Shown: positions 20,611-33,022 of the stretch, one piece after another
Numbering within the stretch: the stretch's first letter is position 1
Layout of the letters: each line of letters begins with the position of its first letter
From: Chelydra serpentina
Taxonomy: Eukaryota > Chordata > Testudines > Chelydridae
Length of the DNA stretch: 64,000 bases
Assembly: GCA_037349315.1 (NCBI GenBank)
Contig: JBAIAC010000001.1
Coordinates: 6,862,001 to 6,926,000, forward strand
Direction of reading: 5' to 3'
Translations under genes and position numbers: made by a program
The notes under the pieces: generated by a model
The model's database searches: none
Told to the model about the DNA's origin: nothing
What the model saw: only the letters and a program-made list of their open reading frames with translations

Positions 20611-22690
20611 ATACCTCATTTTATATGCAAATGAAGGTAAAAGCTTGGCCCCATTACAATTAATTGCAAAACTCTGACTGACTTCAGTGAATTCGGGATT
20701 TCATCCTGTGCACACAAATTAGGCAGCATGAAAGTGTAGCATTTGGCTCATACTAAAATTGTGTGTGTAAAATTACAGATGGCTCCTGTGTTTAAAAAAC
20801 AACAAAACAAAACCAAAAAATGCTAAAAGTTTTAAGCAATGGAGTTGTATGTTTACACTCCTTGGTCTCGATGTAAGTAACAATGATTGTTGTATTTAAA
20901 TGTCATGCTCGTTGCATCATTTTTTGTGTTTTTTGTATTTTCCTTGAATATCAACAACAACAAAACACTCGATGTCCATTACCATTTTCAGGGTGTTTTA
21001 TGAGTATGGAAGCTAGCAAAAGTAAATCTCTAGTTGTGAGAAGCATGGATTTACAGCTGCGACTATTATTAGCAAATCACACTAAACTGTATCAAAATTC
21101 ACAGAAGCAGATCTGATATTTTAAATAAATTCTTAGAGTGATTTCTAGGTACTGGTAATCTTAGAGATTTCCAAATATAAATCTTGGCCCCCACTGTGAC
21201 CAGATGTAAAGAAAATTCACAAGATGCATATCATGTGCATTGACAAGTGACAAAGCGGCTAGCTCAGCATGTGGTCATAATTAAGAAACTTCAAGGTCTG
21301 ACACACTGAGTTCTCTCCAGGAGAGTTACAAAAGACTAGTGATATTGTGTGTGTTGCTATGTGGTAAGTCATTATTGTAGCTTTGTTAGAGAGATATTCT
21401 GTGCAAAATATACCAGACTCTTAAAAAAAAATCAGAAGGAAGGGAAGGAAACACACAAATACAGTTGACTTAAAACTGCATATTATCAAATTTAGTATCC
21501 TGAATTTTGTTTTAAACCTTTCACATCTGTAAAATTCTTTTAAACATTTTCAGCACATGAGATGAACTGTATCAACAGATAATTCAATAAATATAGTGTG
21601 GTGGCATATGTGAATATATGTTGGATGATGTAATTATATGTGGCAGAATCAGGCATAACATGACAGAAACCTAGTAAAAGTTCTGAGAGGACTACTTGAT
21701 GATAATGTATTAATCAGCTAGGATAGTTATGTATTTGGTGGAACTGTGAGCATGTGACCAGTTCCATGCACCTGGGGTAATGCTGATTTTTACAGTCATT
21801 ATAGTCATGAAGTCGCTAATATTTTCACCAGCTATTTGCAGATTCCCTGAATATCTGTTCGATATCCCAACTGAACATCACACTAAATAGTTTGTGTACA
21901 GGTGAGGTAGCCATTTGCCCAGTTTAAGTAACATGATGTGGTATGTTAGACTCTGAATCACATTTGCTGCATGGGGACTTAAGTAAGAATCTTCTTGGCC
22001 ATAATATTTAGGCTTCCTTGTAATCATTTCTAAAAAAAACCCATAGAGTAGAAACATGGGGAAATGTCTCTATTTATCTATGTTTTAAAGGGCTATAATT
22101 TTTAAACTAATGTAATCATCCTACTTTGTTTGCTGTATAGAACGTGTCGTTCTCTGTTTCCACACTAGATGTCAATCTACTTGCATATGTAGCAGGCAGT
22201 GTATATATTTTGTGCATTCTAGATTTTTCTTTCACCCAGTGGACTGTCTGCTATTTCCCCCTAATTTGGAAACGGATTTAGATTACTATGAAGAGCAAGG
22301 GCTGAATCAGAGTTTCAGATATGCATCTGTGCTGGCTAATATTGAATATGATGTCACTTTTTAGCAAGACAGAGGTCACCAGTAGTTGATTCAAAATTGC
22401 CAAATGTAATTAAAGTATTTTCAGTAAAGTTGGTTGGAGAATTTTGATTGAAAATTAAATTTCAGCATCAAATGGAAATTACATTTTGAATTTTTTTTGT
22501 GAATTTATTTTCCCATTTCCTGACCAGCTGTAATTTTCAATTTCATGTTGAAATCTATTCCTAATAGCAAGAAGAAGTTATGTGAACATAAAGAATGATA
22601 AGCTGAGCAAAATGGACAAATCTCTATTAACAGTGTCCCGTTGGCCTCAGAAAATCTTGGGTTTTCAAAAACAAATTCCGGATTCTCATA
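20611..22690. other. Anonymous AT-rich DNA
   Basis: Nothing recognised over about 2 kb. The longest frame (20883-21116) lacks any motif. Confidence 0.4.
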
Positions 22691-22774
22691 AAAATGTAAG
22701 ACTGGCCATGCTGGGTCAGACCAATGGTTCATCTAACCCAGGGGTATGTGGATGCTGATGGAGTAAGGGAGATA

Positions 22775-22917
22775 AACCTGCTAAACCCAGGGTTGTGAGT
22801 TCAATCCTTGAGGGAGCCGTTTAGGGATCTGGGGCAAAAATTAGGGATTGGTCCTGCTTTGAGCAGGGGGTTGGACTAGATGACCTCCTAAGGTCCCTTC
22901 CAACCCTGATATTCTAT
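22775..22917 (+). repeat. tRNA-derived SINE (CR1-tailed), head degraded
   Basis: Matches the SINE at 22920 from 'cctgctaaacccagggttgt' to the 'ctgatattctat' tail. The A-box half is replaced by unrelated text. It abuts the next SINE directly. Confidence 0.85.
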
Positions 22918-22919
22918 AT

Positions 22920-23118
22920 CCGGGGGGGAGGGATAGCTCAGTGGTTTGAGCATTGGCCTGCTAAACCTAGGGTTGTGAGTTCAATCCTTGAGGGGGCCAT
23001 TTGGGGATCTGGGGCAAAAATTGGGGATTGATCCAGCTTTGAGCAGGGGGTTGGACTAGATGACCTACTAAGGTCCCTTCCAACCCTGATATTCTATGAT
23101 TCTATGATCTATGATAAG
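22920..23118 (+). repeat. tRNA-derived SINE (CR1-tailed)
   Basis: The tRNA-like head carries the A box (TAGCTCAGTGG) and B box (GAGTTCAATCC). A body follows, and the tail (GGTTGGACTAGATGACC, AAGGTCCCTTCCAACC, octamer repeats) is the CR1 3' end seen at 9065. This is the known cryptodire Pol III/SINE design, in which the SINE borrows CR1 reverse transcriptase. Confidence 0.93.
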
Positions 23119-23332
23119 GCTGGGATGCAGCTGGGGGTGGGGCTGGGAGCGGGAAGTGAAGCCACAGCTGGGCTCGCAGCCAGGTGCAGCTCTGCTCCTG
23201 GCCTTGCCCCCAGCCTTGTCCCCGGGCCAGGAACGACGCCATGGGCAGAGGCTGGGGGCCAGCGTGGGGCCGGGAGCGAAGCCGCACTGAGGCTGGGGAC
23301 AGGGCCAGGCATGGGGCTGGGAGGTGGGGACG

Positions 23333-23517
23333 CACAGAATCATAGAATATCAGGGTTGGAAGGGACCTCAGGAGGTCATCTAGTCCAACCCCCTGCTCAA
23401 AGCAGGACCAATCCCCAATTTTTGCCCCAGATCCCTAAATGGCCCCCTCAAGGATTGAACTCACAACCCTGGGTTTAGCAGGCCAATGCTCAAACCACTG
23501 AGCTATCCCTCCCCCCA
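23333..23517 (-). repeat. tRNA-derived SINE (CR1-tailed), inverted copy
   Basis: Full-length copy on -, tail at 23333 and head ending 'gagctatccctcccccc' at about 23517. It faces the plus-strand copy at 22920 across a 215-bp GC-rich spacer, so a transcript could fold into a stem of about 180 bp. Confidence 0.93.
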
Positions 23518-23639
23518 GGGGGCAGGACCAGAGCAGCACTGGGGGGCAGGGAGGGGCTGGGGGCACTCCCTCCCTGCCCCATGAGGGCTGGCCTGAGTCC
23601 TGCTGTGCCTCCCAGACGTTCCTCCACGCCACCTTAGGG

Positions 23640-24740
23640 GGTCGAGCCCCACACTTTGAGGACCTCTGATATAGTACCTTTCATTTCAACATTGGCAAAT
23701 GTCTACCAAGAACATTTTAAATTAGCAAAACAAGTCAAAACATTAATTAATTTACTGTAAGAATGGCATGGCATGGTGTATGCCCACCCTCACTTCTGCG
23801 CTGCTGCTGTTGGTGCGGCTCCCCGGAGCACCCGGAGAGTGCTGCTGCACCCAGCCCCCCACCCAGAGACTGCCTCTAGCCCCTCCCCAGACTGCCTCCC
23901 CAGCCAGGGAATGCCCCCCATGACCTAACCCCCTTGGGACTGTTCCCCATCCCCTGGCTGCATTCCCATCCCCATGCCCCAGTCCCCTGTACCTCCCTCC
24001 CTATGCCCGCTGTCTTCTACCTTGACTGTACATAGCTCAGCCATGCAGCCTACCCTGCCTGCCAGCCACTGTAATCTTAGTGCTGGGGAGTCTGCTCCAG
24101 CAAGGGTCACTGGACGGACCCATCTCTGGCAGTGCAAAGGGGCCTTAAACGGACTGCAAATTACATTTGCAATCACTTTAAGGCCTCTTCACAGTGTCAG
24201 TGTAGAAAGTCACCTTAGTTTAATTGGGCCATAGATAGATAAAAGATAGATATAAATATATACAGGTAACCAAACTATCAAAGGCCAAGTTCTCCCACCA
24301 TTACTTTCCTTTTGTATTCCCTCCATGAATAGTTTCTTTGAAATCAATGGAACTATTTAAGGAGTACTATACTACTCAGTGCAAGTTATAGTTGCAGTTT
24401 CTGGCCCAGAATTAATAATGGTGATCTTAATAATGTGACCCTTGTCCTTCCTCACTCTTCATTCCCTCCTTTTTGTTTGGTACCCTCATTTATTGTGTCA
24501 TGTCTAAAATTAGTTTGCAAACTCCCTTGGGCATCTGCTTGTTTGGAATAGCACCTGAAATACCTTTAAGCACTGTAAAAAAAGATAGTTTATTGGGCTA
24601 ATAGTTTACCTAATTCTTTTGACACAATAAATATAGCATGGTGGGAAACTATTGTTAATATCATATGCAAAAAGTGGTGATTCAAGCGGGCCTGGTAAAC
24701 CAGATTTTCAAAAGAACTCAGGTCTATTTGGGCACCAAAA
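23640..24740. other. Anonymous DNA, C-rich in its first third
   Basis: A CCCC-rich stretch at 23790-24010 gives way to AT-rich sequence. No gene or repeat identified. Confidence 0.35.
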
Positions 24741-25094
24741 TAAGTACAGTAAAAGCTTTGTTATCCGGCATGTTGGGGGAATAGGGGGTGCCGGTTAGTC
24801 AAAAATTCCGGTTAACTAAGAGTTATACTTACCAATGGAATACCAATGTTCAAAGAATTAGAATATAATAAAGTGAATAAAGTATAAAATAGTATACAGG
24901 TACTCACCAATCCAGTAGCAGTACTGCCCTGCAGAGTGGTTGGTTTCTTGAAGCACTTAGGTGTTTACAAGTAAAGTTTTCTATACAGTATGTTATCTTA
25001 TGACACTACATATCACTATGCGCAGCGCATGGGGTACACCCAGATCATTAATAATATACTTAAAGTTAACACTAAAACTATACTGAACACAATT

Positions 25095-25196
25095 TTAATC
25101 TTCGTTTGATGATTCAGAAGGCACTTCGGGATCTTGCAGTGTCTCAGGGTCATCATTATCAACATCAATTATCATTGTAGATGTAGAAGGTGTAGG
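25095..25196 (-). pseudogene. Tigger-like transposase, acidic C-terminal tail
   Basis: Reads [20 protein letters not shown], then an acidic end and stop at 25097-25095. It continues the frame broken at 26174 by the nested hAT. Thr/Ser- and acid-rich tails are usual for this family. Confidence 0.55.
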
Positions 25197-26173
25197 TAGG
25201 GTTGCCAAGTGTCCGGTTTTCTACAGGAATGCCTGGTCAAAAAGGGAGCCTGGCGGCTCTGGTCAGCACCGCTGACCAGGCCATTAAAAGTCCAGTCAGC
25301 GGCACAGTGGGGCTAAGGAAGGCTCCCTGCCTGCTGTGGCTTTGCGCAGCTCCCAGAAGCGGTGGCATGTCTCCTCTCTGGCTCCTAGGCATACGGGCAG
25401 CCAAGGGGCTCTGCACGCTGCCCCCACCCTAAGCACCAGCTCCGCAACTCCCATTGCCCAAGGTTCTTGGCCAATGGGAGCTGTGGAGGCGGGACCTGCG
25501 GACAGGGTAGCACGCAGAGCCACCTGGCCGCACCTCCTCATAGGAGCCGAAGTGGGGACATACCACTGCTTCCGGGAGCTGCCTGAGGTAAGCGCCACCT
25601 GGAGCCTGCACCCCTGACCCACTCCCATGCCCCAACCCCCTGCCACAGCCCTGATCCCCCTCCCACCCTCCGAACCCCTCAGTCCCAGCCCCACCCCAGA
25701 GCCCGCACCCCCACCCAGCTGCCCTCACAGCCCCATGCCCCCTGCCCCAGCCTTGATTCCCTCCTTCCCTCTGAACTCCTTGGTCCGAGCCTGGAGCACC
25801 CTCCTACACTCCAAACCCCTCATCCGTGGCCCCACCCCAAAGCCCGCACCCCCAGCCAGAGCCATCAGCCACTCCTGCATCCCAACCCACTGCCTCAGCC
25901 CAGAGCCCCTCCCACACTCTGAACTCCTCATTTCTGGCCCCACCACGGAGCCCGCACCCCCAGCCAGAGCCCTCACCCCATCCCGCACCTCAACCCCTTC
26001 AGCCAGCTGAGCCAGGTGAAAATGAGCGAGTGAGTGAGGGTGGGGAGAGCAAGCGACAGAGGGAGGGGGGATGGACTGAGTGGGGGGCGGAGCCTCAGAG
26101 AAGGGGCGGAGCCTCAGAGGAGGGGAAGGGCAGGGGTGTTCAGTTTTGTACAGATAGAAAGTTGGCGACCCTA
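25197..26173. mobile_element. hAT-type element nested in the Tigger-like element
   Basis: 977 bp. Left end TAGGGTTGCCAAGTGTCCGG, right end (inward) TAGGGTCGCCAACTTTC. Flanks GGTGTAGG and GGTGTGTA are similar but not identical. CCC-rich, non-coding; the long frames reflect composition. Same family as 19500-20215. Being inside, it is younger than its host element. Confidence 0.78.
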
Positions 26174-26312
26174 GGTGTGTAGGAGATTGGGCTGAATCTG
26201 TAATGACCCTATGACTCACCCTAGAAGGTGCTTTTTTGAATAAATCCCTGATATCAGCTTGCTTACTTGTCTTCTGCCTCTTTTGCATAAAAGTAGAGTG
26301 AAGAATGTGCAA
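26174..26312 (-). pseudogene. Tigger-like transposase fragment
   Basis: Minus-strand codons read [20 protein letters not shown] followed by RDLFKKA, close to the C-terminal region of Tigger/jerky proteins, then run into the nested hAT. The helix-turn-helix and DDE domains are deleted. Confidence 0.55.
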
Positions 26313-26441
26313 TGCATAACCTCTTGGGCAGAATACTAGTCCCGGTTACTAGATTGAATATTTGTATTGAAAGATATCAGAAATGCCGGTTAACAGAGCT
26401 TCCTGGTTGATAAAGTGCCGGATAACACAGCTTTTACTGTA

Positions 26442-26870
26442 GTGAGATTTTTCTCAAGAACTGGGGTGAGATTCTGTGCTGTGTCACTAAGATATACAAC
26501 ACAGAACTCACAGTGTAGGAGCAACGGTCTTCAGTAGTGCCTGTGCCAGGGGAACTCTACCCTTGCTGTAATTGGGGCCTTCAGGGCCCCTTTATGCTAC
26601 CCTGGCCCTCTTACCTGGTGCAAAGAGGCCAATGTAGGGGTGAGAGTACCCCCTGGTCCTTATTTAGGTGCTAAAATGGGATCTGAGCTCTTTTGAAAAC
26701 TTTGCTCCCCCTGTGTGCGTGCTGAGCACGTGAAAATCTGGCCCTGTGTTACTGGTTTAATGGCCTGGTTCCGCCAAAGGACTTACTGTACGCATTGCAA
26801 CACTGAGGGCCCTAAACATTCTCAGTCTCCGATCCAACTGTTATTTAATTAAACTGGAATGACTTCAACA
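26442..26870. other. Anonymous DNA
   Basis: No gene or repeat identified. Confidence 0.35.
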
Positions 26871-26879
26871 AGAGAGACC

Positions 26880-27045
26880 TGTATCAACAAGAGAGACCAT
26901 TACTCAGTGGTTAGGGCACTTGCCTGAGAGATGGGAAACCCATTTGCAAATCCCTTCTTCATATGAGGCAGAGTGGTACTTGAACAGGGGGGGTCTCCCA
27001 CATTCCAGGTGCATACTGTAACCACTGGGCTAACAGCTGTCTTCT
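26880..27045. repeat. Palindromic tRNA-like repeat
   Basis: The left half reads like a tRNA head on + ('ctcagtggttagggcacttg', 'cctgagagatgggaaaccc'). The right half is a related head on - ('cagtggttacagtatgcacc', 'tggaatgtgggagaccc' when reversed). Two tRNA-like heads therefore face each other about 25 bp apart. The outer limits are uncertain. Confidence 0.55.
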
Positions 27046-28475
27046 CTTGTGCTTGCTGTTCTTCCCTCTCCCCAGCTGTCTTATGTGGAGTTACGCTCTG
27101 AACATGCCTACTGGATGGGGCCTCACAGGGAAGATAGGTGGAGAAATGCCTATCTTCGCCTGGTTTGAAGATTGTGCTGGGACTGAGGTGTGAGATAGGC
27201 ATCAGGACACCGGCCTGAGGTAGCAGTAGGCATGCCCAGAGGCAGAAACGTAGGTGCCTATGGAACTTTTACAGCAAAAGCTTAGGCACCGAGTGAGTTT
27301 AGGTGCCTACAGGTTTAGGGGGCAGCCTAGCAGGAGTTTTGTGGATCACAGTGATACCTAAAACTTAGTCCCATTGAGCCTTAATCTCATTCTCAGGTGT
27401 GCTGTGGAGACGGTTTTTCTCAACCTCTGGGGAGAAAGAGAAAACTTGCGTTGCTCAACGGAAACCCTTCTGGCTGCTAAGGAATGGTGTTAGTCTCTGA
27501 AGCAAAGATAGGCCTGAACCAAAACTAAGATTCAGATACATCTGAAGACTATGAAAGTTTGGATATGGGTACTTACTTATTCAGACTTTGCATCTTGAGC
27601 CTATCTCTGTTGTGAACCAATGCTCACTACCAGAATGATGGTGGCTGCACTGCAAGTTAAAGCTAGTACAGAGGGTATATAGCTAAGTAAAATAGAATAA
27701 TCTACAGGCCTCTCAGAGATGTGTAGACTCTAATTCTTGGAATGGGGGTGGGAGAAGAATGTAAAGGTCATTTAAGCAAGATCATTTTTCTCTCTTGTCT
27801 GAGAGTGACAGATTAGTCCTTCCTAGCAAATGCACCATTTAGTATCTTAACAGGATGGTACATTGCACATCCTAAAACGGACTGAACTATTCTCAGAGCT
27901 TATCATCCACTACCTCCAGCAGAGAGTGTGTGTGTGCGCTTATTAGAGAAGAGAAGCAAGAGTCAGAATTCATTAAAGAAAGACAATACTACTCAAAATC
28001 CTCCCTACAAAGTTCTTTTTCTCACCAAGAATTTTAAACCTTTCTTTTTTGCCAAATGCTGGTTGTAATAGGCTAGCTTTCATTAAAAGGTTAAGGAGTG
28101 TGGCATCTGAGATCTTTGGGGGGTAACAAAGCAATCATTTGTGTCAAGGTTTCAGTAAAAACATTGCATTTTTCAGTGTATTTTGTCTAAATGAAGCAGT
28201 AAGTTGATAGTTTATGGACACCCTTTTTTGTTAAGGCAAATCTCTCTAGGACCATCAGTCAGATACCTCCAAAATTCCTCTTCCTATCTTCCCCCTCCCA
28301 TTTGGTTTAGAACATTAGGGATATACATAACTGACTTTGTCCAAGCTTTTCATTAACTGCTGGCATTTTTAACAGCAGGGCAGTTAGACCTGTTTTCAAG
28401 GGACTTGCATGACACAGTGTTAAAAATGCCAGTCTCTACACCTGGGGTACTCTACTGGTGCTATCAATTCCAGGA
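27046..28475. other. Anonymous DNA
   Basis: No gene or clear repeat identified. Confidence 0.35.
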
Positions 28476-28787
28476 GACCAAGGATTATACTTTGACCTGG
28501 AAGTGTAATTTCCAGCTCGAGGAGACATACTTATGTTAGCTCTGATCAAGCTGCAATGTAGAAGTGTAGCCACGATGTCATGTGTGGCAGGCGGGGCTAG
28601 CCACCCAAGTACAATCCCATCTGAAATGCTAGGTATGTAATTGGTTGGCTAGGGCCTCCTGCTACTTATGTTGCTGCAGCTACACTTCTATTTTTAGTGT
28701 GCTAGCTCAATCAGAGCTAGCACAAGTATGTCTACTCAAGCTGGAAATTACACCCTCAGCTTGAAGCATAGATATATCCTTGGGCTC
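28476..28787. repeat. Long inverted repeat (fold-back MITE candidate)
   Basis: The arm at 28476-28572 ('gtgtaatttccagct', 'gagacatactt', 'gttagctctgatcaa', 'gaagtgtagc') is inverted at 28679-28787 with about 105 bp between. Arms are roughly 97 and 109 bp with scattered mismatches and a small indel. Non-coding. Exact ends and target duplication not resolved. Confidence 0.75.
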
Positions 28788-31700
28788 CTAACATTGACAA
28801 CGCTAGTAGAGCTGACCCGGCATTAGTAATAGTAGGACATTTTTAGAAAATGTTCCTAGTGTGGAGAGAGCCAAAGTGCAAGAAATGCTTTCCCCGGAGT
28901 GTTTCCACCCAACTGGAAGCAGATGAACAAGAAATCTCAAAAAAAAAAAAAAAAAAAATGCCACTAGCCATGAGATTTCTTGTGCAAGTTTGGAGATTCA
29001 GATAGAATCTAAATAACAATATTTGCTTGTCTGTCTGACTTGAACCACCAAGCCTTTCGAGGTTTGCTCATTTCTGTGTTTTCACAATAAAAATTTTAGA
29101 ATTGCATTTCAATGTCAGGACTTTAAAAACTGTTAATTATTCCAGCTTGTATCTGAAATTCAGTCTCTGCTCTCACCTGTAAATAGTATTTATAATGAAA
29201 TTAGCAATAAAAGTTCCATCAAATCCCACTATGAAAATTCAGTATCTTATAATTATGTTGTAATTATGTACACTTAAGGTACGCGAACAACCTTAACTCT
29301 GCCCTGTAGTGAGGCCATATTATAACCATATAATGATTAAGGTATTTTAGTGCTGTTGTTCCAGAACAGAAAAAACTAATTTTGAAGACACAATAGATTT
29401 TGTTCCTTTTTTTTTATGCCTTTCCATACCTCAATATATTTGAATTTCTTTTAAATGTAATCTTAACTCTGAATTTCCTGGGCTTATAATGATTACATTT
29501 GGGTTAATTACAACATCCCTGTAATATACTTATTCTTAAATTACTGATATTTACCCTCAGCCTTATCTGTATCTTAATACCGTATAGCTTTTTGTCTAAG
29601 AATTTCCTTGGCTTTTTAATAGTTATTAAAAATGTCATATACATCTAATGATTTGAAGATATGTTGTATCAACCTTAAATCAGGTAAACAGATTTTTTAC
29701 AAGCAAATTTACTGGTACACCAGAGCATTTCAAAGCAAGCAGAGTGTACTGGTGAAGGTGACTCTTAATTTCAAATTTACTTATTGGTTTAGTGCGTTGT
29801 GTAATAGAAATTGGCACTATGTAAAGGCTTATGTCTCTGCACTTTAACGGCTCCCTCTTAACTATGCTCCCATCTCAGCTCCCCTGGCAATACTACCTCA
29901 GTGCACAGCAGAGCCAAGGCAGTATGACATTGGATTCCTTCCAGCCACTGACGCCCAAGTTAATGTGCACACAGAATATTTAAAGTACAATGACATACGT
30001 CAAATATTCTACCAGTAAGAACTTTTGACAAATGTGTCCAGTCTCTCATAACATTAGCTCATCACAGTGAATGGGATAGTTGGATGCAAATAAGCTGTAG
30101 AAGAAGGTTGGTGATTGTAACCTCAGAGATTAGGACCAATGTCCCTAATTACTTGAGCTGCTGATCTGACTCTATCTGTAGCCTATATAATCATAACACT
30201 TAGATACAACAAAAGTAATAACTTAGATTGATTATAACCTACATTCTTCAACTATAACCTGTGCACAAGATTTCAAAGAATTATAACTCTACAGAAAGCT
30301 TGAAGAGTCTGTGTTACTCAGTTATTAAAATAATTTGAGATTAAAGAAAGACCAAAATGGGTACTAAATTTCTTAAATAATTTAATTTTAAATAACTTTA
30401 ACTCGTCAACTTATTAATGGATTTGCTTGTAAACTCTCAGAAAATTCATTCTATGCTCAGAAAGTACTGTAAATTTGGAAAGGATATATTATATTTTTCA
30501 TACATAATAGAGGTTTAATTCCCATTTTAAATGTAAAGTGGAACTCAACTATGGAGCTTCAACTGGTGCCTTGAGTATTATTATTATTCATTATGTGAAC
30601 AGCATCCAAAATTTTGGGAGGTGCCTCACAAGCCAAAAAGTTAGACATGATCCTTGTTCCAAAGAGCACAGAACCTAGACTATACGCATATTGCACAAGA
30701 CGAGAGGAAAAAAACAAGTAAAAATGTGGTGGAATGAGGAAGGACAGAGCTATATAAATAAAATCATGCAGTGACTTGTTTGGTTTATATATACTCCGTG
30801 GTGGCTAATTTATATATATAATTTTAACTAGTTCATTTGCTGGCAGAAGTTCCATAACTTTATGACTTTCATGACCTCATACTCATAGTAGTAACCATTA
30901 TGCTCATTAGTAAGTTTTGCAGAATTGTGCCCTAAATTACACCAACAAAAAGAGTTCCAAAATATAATGTGCCGCATTGCTGGATGATGGTTGAATATCA
31001 AAGCTATGCAGGTTTTTTTTTATTTAAATCATATTTCTTGTTGTGTTTTATTTTATCTGTGGAGTTTAAATTTCCACCTATGTTATCTCTGTTGAATTTA
31101 TTATCTTACACTAGCTGTCTCTTGGAATATCTTTATATAATATCTTTGTGCGACTAGTTCAGGGACCAATAACTCTGTCAAAGTGATGCCTTCTGATTAC
31201 TTAACAGGTTCGAACTACAAAGCTGAATACTTAAAATACTCTTGAGGCACCATTCTGGCAGTGCTATAGGTGCCCTGAATTAACCTCACAGAGATATAAA
31301 AGAAACCAGATGTGAATATAAAATGTCTGGAAAGAGAAATGAAACTTTCCTCTTGACAGTTTAAGGCTAAAGAACACAGTAGTTGTTGTGGATTTTTGTT
31401 TTGTTTTAGCAGCAATTCCTGGTACCCACAAATACTAATCAGAATACCAGCAGAGTGAAACCATTGCACTGAGATATCCTTTTGAGAAAGGGAGTCTTTT
31501 AGGAACTCAGTCGCTCATAATGCTAGCTCATCAGTGTTTCTTGAATTAATACCACATTTCCAGAGGTACCTGAATATTTCAGAAATGCTTCTATTCACCT
31601 CGTAACACAATCCCTCCCTTGTACTTGCTGTTCATGGTATGTTGAGGGTTTATGTAATCTTATGTTATAAGAAGGTTTGACTTGGAGCAGAGATCCTTAT

Positions 31701-31880
31701 GTTAAAATATTTAAATAAAGGATTTGGGAGAAAATCCTGCCACTGCTGAATTCACTGGCAAAAATTCCCATTGACTTCAGTGTGCCCAGAATTTCACCCA
31801 TTTGATTAGTATGTGTGGGGAGAAGACAGCGAAAGTAAAAGTAGTTTCCATATCAAACATTTACCATTTGATCCTTGTTT
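28788..31880. other. Anonymous AT-rich DNA
   Basis: About 3.1 kb with no convincing gene, RNA or repeat. A poly-A run lies at 28939-28958. Confidence 0.4.
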
Positions 31881-31885
31881 GTGAG

Positions 31886-33017
31886 TGTGACGGGTTGGGT
31901 CACAGAGACCTGCTTGGTGCTGCCACCTGGTGTGCCAAGGCTACTTTTACCCCTGCTTCCAGGCCTTTTCCAGCTAGAGACTCCCGAATCCTGTCTGTTT
32001 TGAGCCAGATTCCACTGATCTGCTGCAAACACAGACTCCGGTCCGAGCCAAGTCCACTAACCACAGTAAGGCTCCTGGAAGCGCTCTTACCTTTGACACC
32101 CAGGTGCCCAGCTCCCTAAGCGGTCTAAACCCTTAATACATCCGTTTTACCCTGCATAAGGCTTATACAGGGTAAACTCATAAATAGTTCGCCTTCTGTT
32201 TCAAAGATAGAAAGATATGCAAAGCTGTTTGCTTTCCCCAGGTACCAACTCGTACTCAAGGAAACTTAATAAGTAAAAAGTGATTTTAATAAGTACAGAA
32301 AATAGGATTTAAGTGATTTCAAGTAGTGACAGACAGAACAAAGTGAATTACTAAATAAAATAAAATAGAACACGTAGTTCTATGTCTAATCAAACTTCAC
32401 ACAGATATAAAAACTTCACTAGGTCCAGTAAACAGGCTATCTTCCACTTAGCCTGGGTCCAGCAATCACTCACCCCCCCAATGTCTTTGTCCTTTGTTCA
32501 GTCTCTTTCGGGTGTGTCCTGGGGGGGCGGGTGGAGAGTCTCTCTCTTTAGCCAGCTGAAGACAAAATGGAAGGGTCTTGCAAGGGCTTTTATAGCCTTT
32601 CTTCCTCTCCCTGCGTAGGATCCAGTTGCCATGGAGTTTTGGGATCACATGGGCAAGTCACCTGTCCATGCACCCTAACCAGTTCAACCAGTTGCATTCT
32701 TGACCAGGCCCCGATGTGGATTGGGTCTGCAACTTCTTTTGTCTGTTAAGTGCTCGTACTTAACAGGCACATTCTTTCCTCCAAACATGATCCCATGCAC
32801 TTACAAAGACTATGTACAAAACCAACAAATATAAAACCAATCTTCATAACTCCAACTACAACAATGATACATGCATACCAACAGGAGGAATAAATTCAGT
32901 AGGTCATAACTTTCACAGAGATATGTTACATGGCACATGTAGCATAAAACATATTCTAGTTACATATATACATTTATAAGCATCTCCCCATAAAGCTTTA
33001 TGGGGTACACCGTCACA
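31886..33017. mobile_element. LTR-like element (solo LTR candidate)
   Basis: Begins TGTGACGG and ends CCGTCACA, with an exact pentamer GTGAG at 31881-31885 and 33018-33022. TG...CA ends, a 5-bp duplication and 1,132 bp fit a solo LTR. The 8-bp inverted ends alone would also fit a DNA element. No gag, pol or env homology is seen. The minus strand is the likely sense because its start (TGTGACGGTGTACCCC) looks like a U3 boundary. Confidence 0.65.
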
Positions 33018-33022
33018 GTGAG

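Larger units (their letters stand above)
24747..26439 (-). mobile_element. Tigger/pogo-like Tc1-mariner element, internally deleted
   Basis: Inverted ends CAGTAAAAGCTTTGTTATCCGGC and CAGTAAAAGCTGTGTTATCCGGC are flanked by TA (24745-24746, 26440-26441), the Tc1/mariner target. Only the C-terminal tail of a transposase remains, on -, and it is split by the hAT at 25197-26173. Tigger is judged from ends, TA target and tail; the DDE part is absent. Confidence 0.75.

Noticed and set aside
22920..23000. Possible tRNA gene
   Set aside because: A and B boxes are present, but the text continues into a SINE body and CR1 tail and recurs in several copies; it is a SINE head.
25296..26312. 195-codon minus-strand frame joining Tigger-like and Pro/Ser-rich text
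   Set aside because: A chimera of transposase tail and nested hAT interior; not a gene.
28788..31880. Hidden host exons in the AT-rich stretch
   Set aside because: Scanned for conserved-looking frames with flanking splice sites on both strands; none convincing. A cross-species alignment would be decisive.
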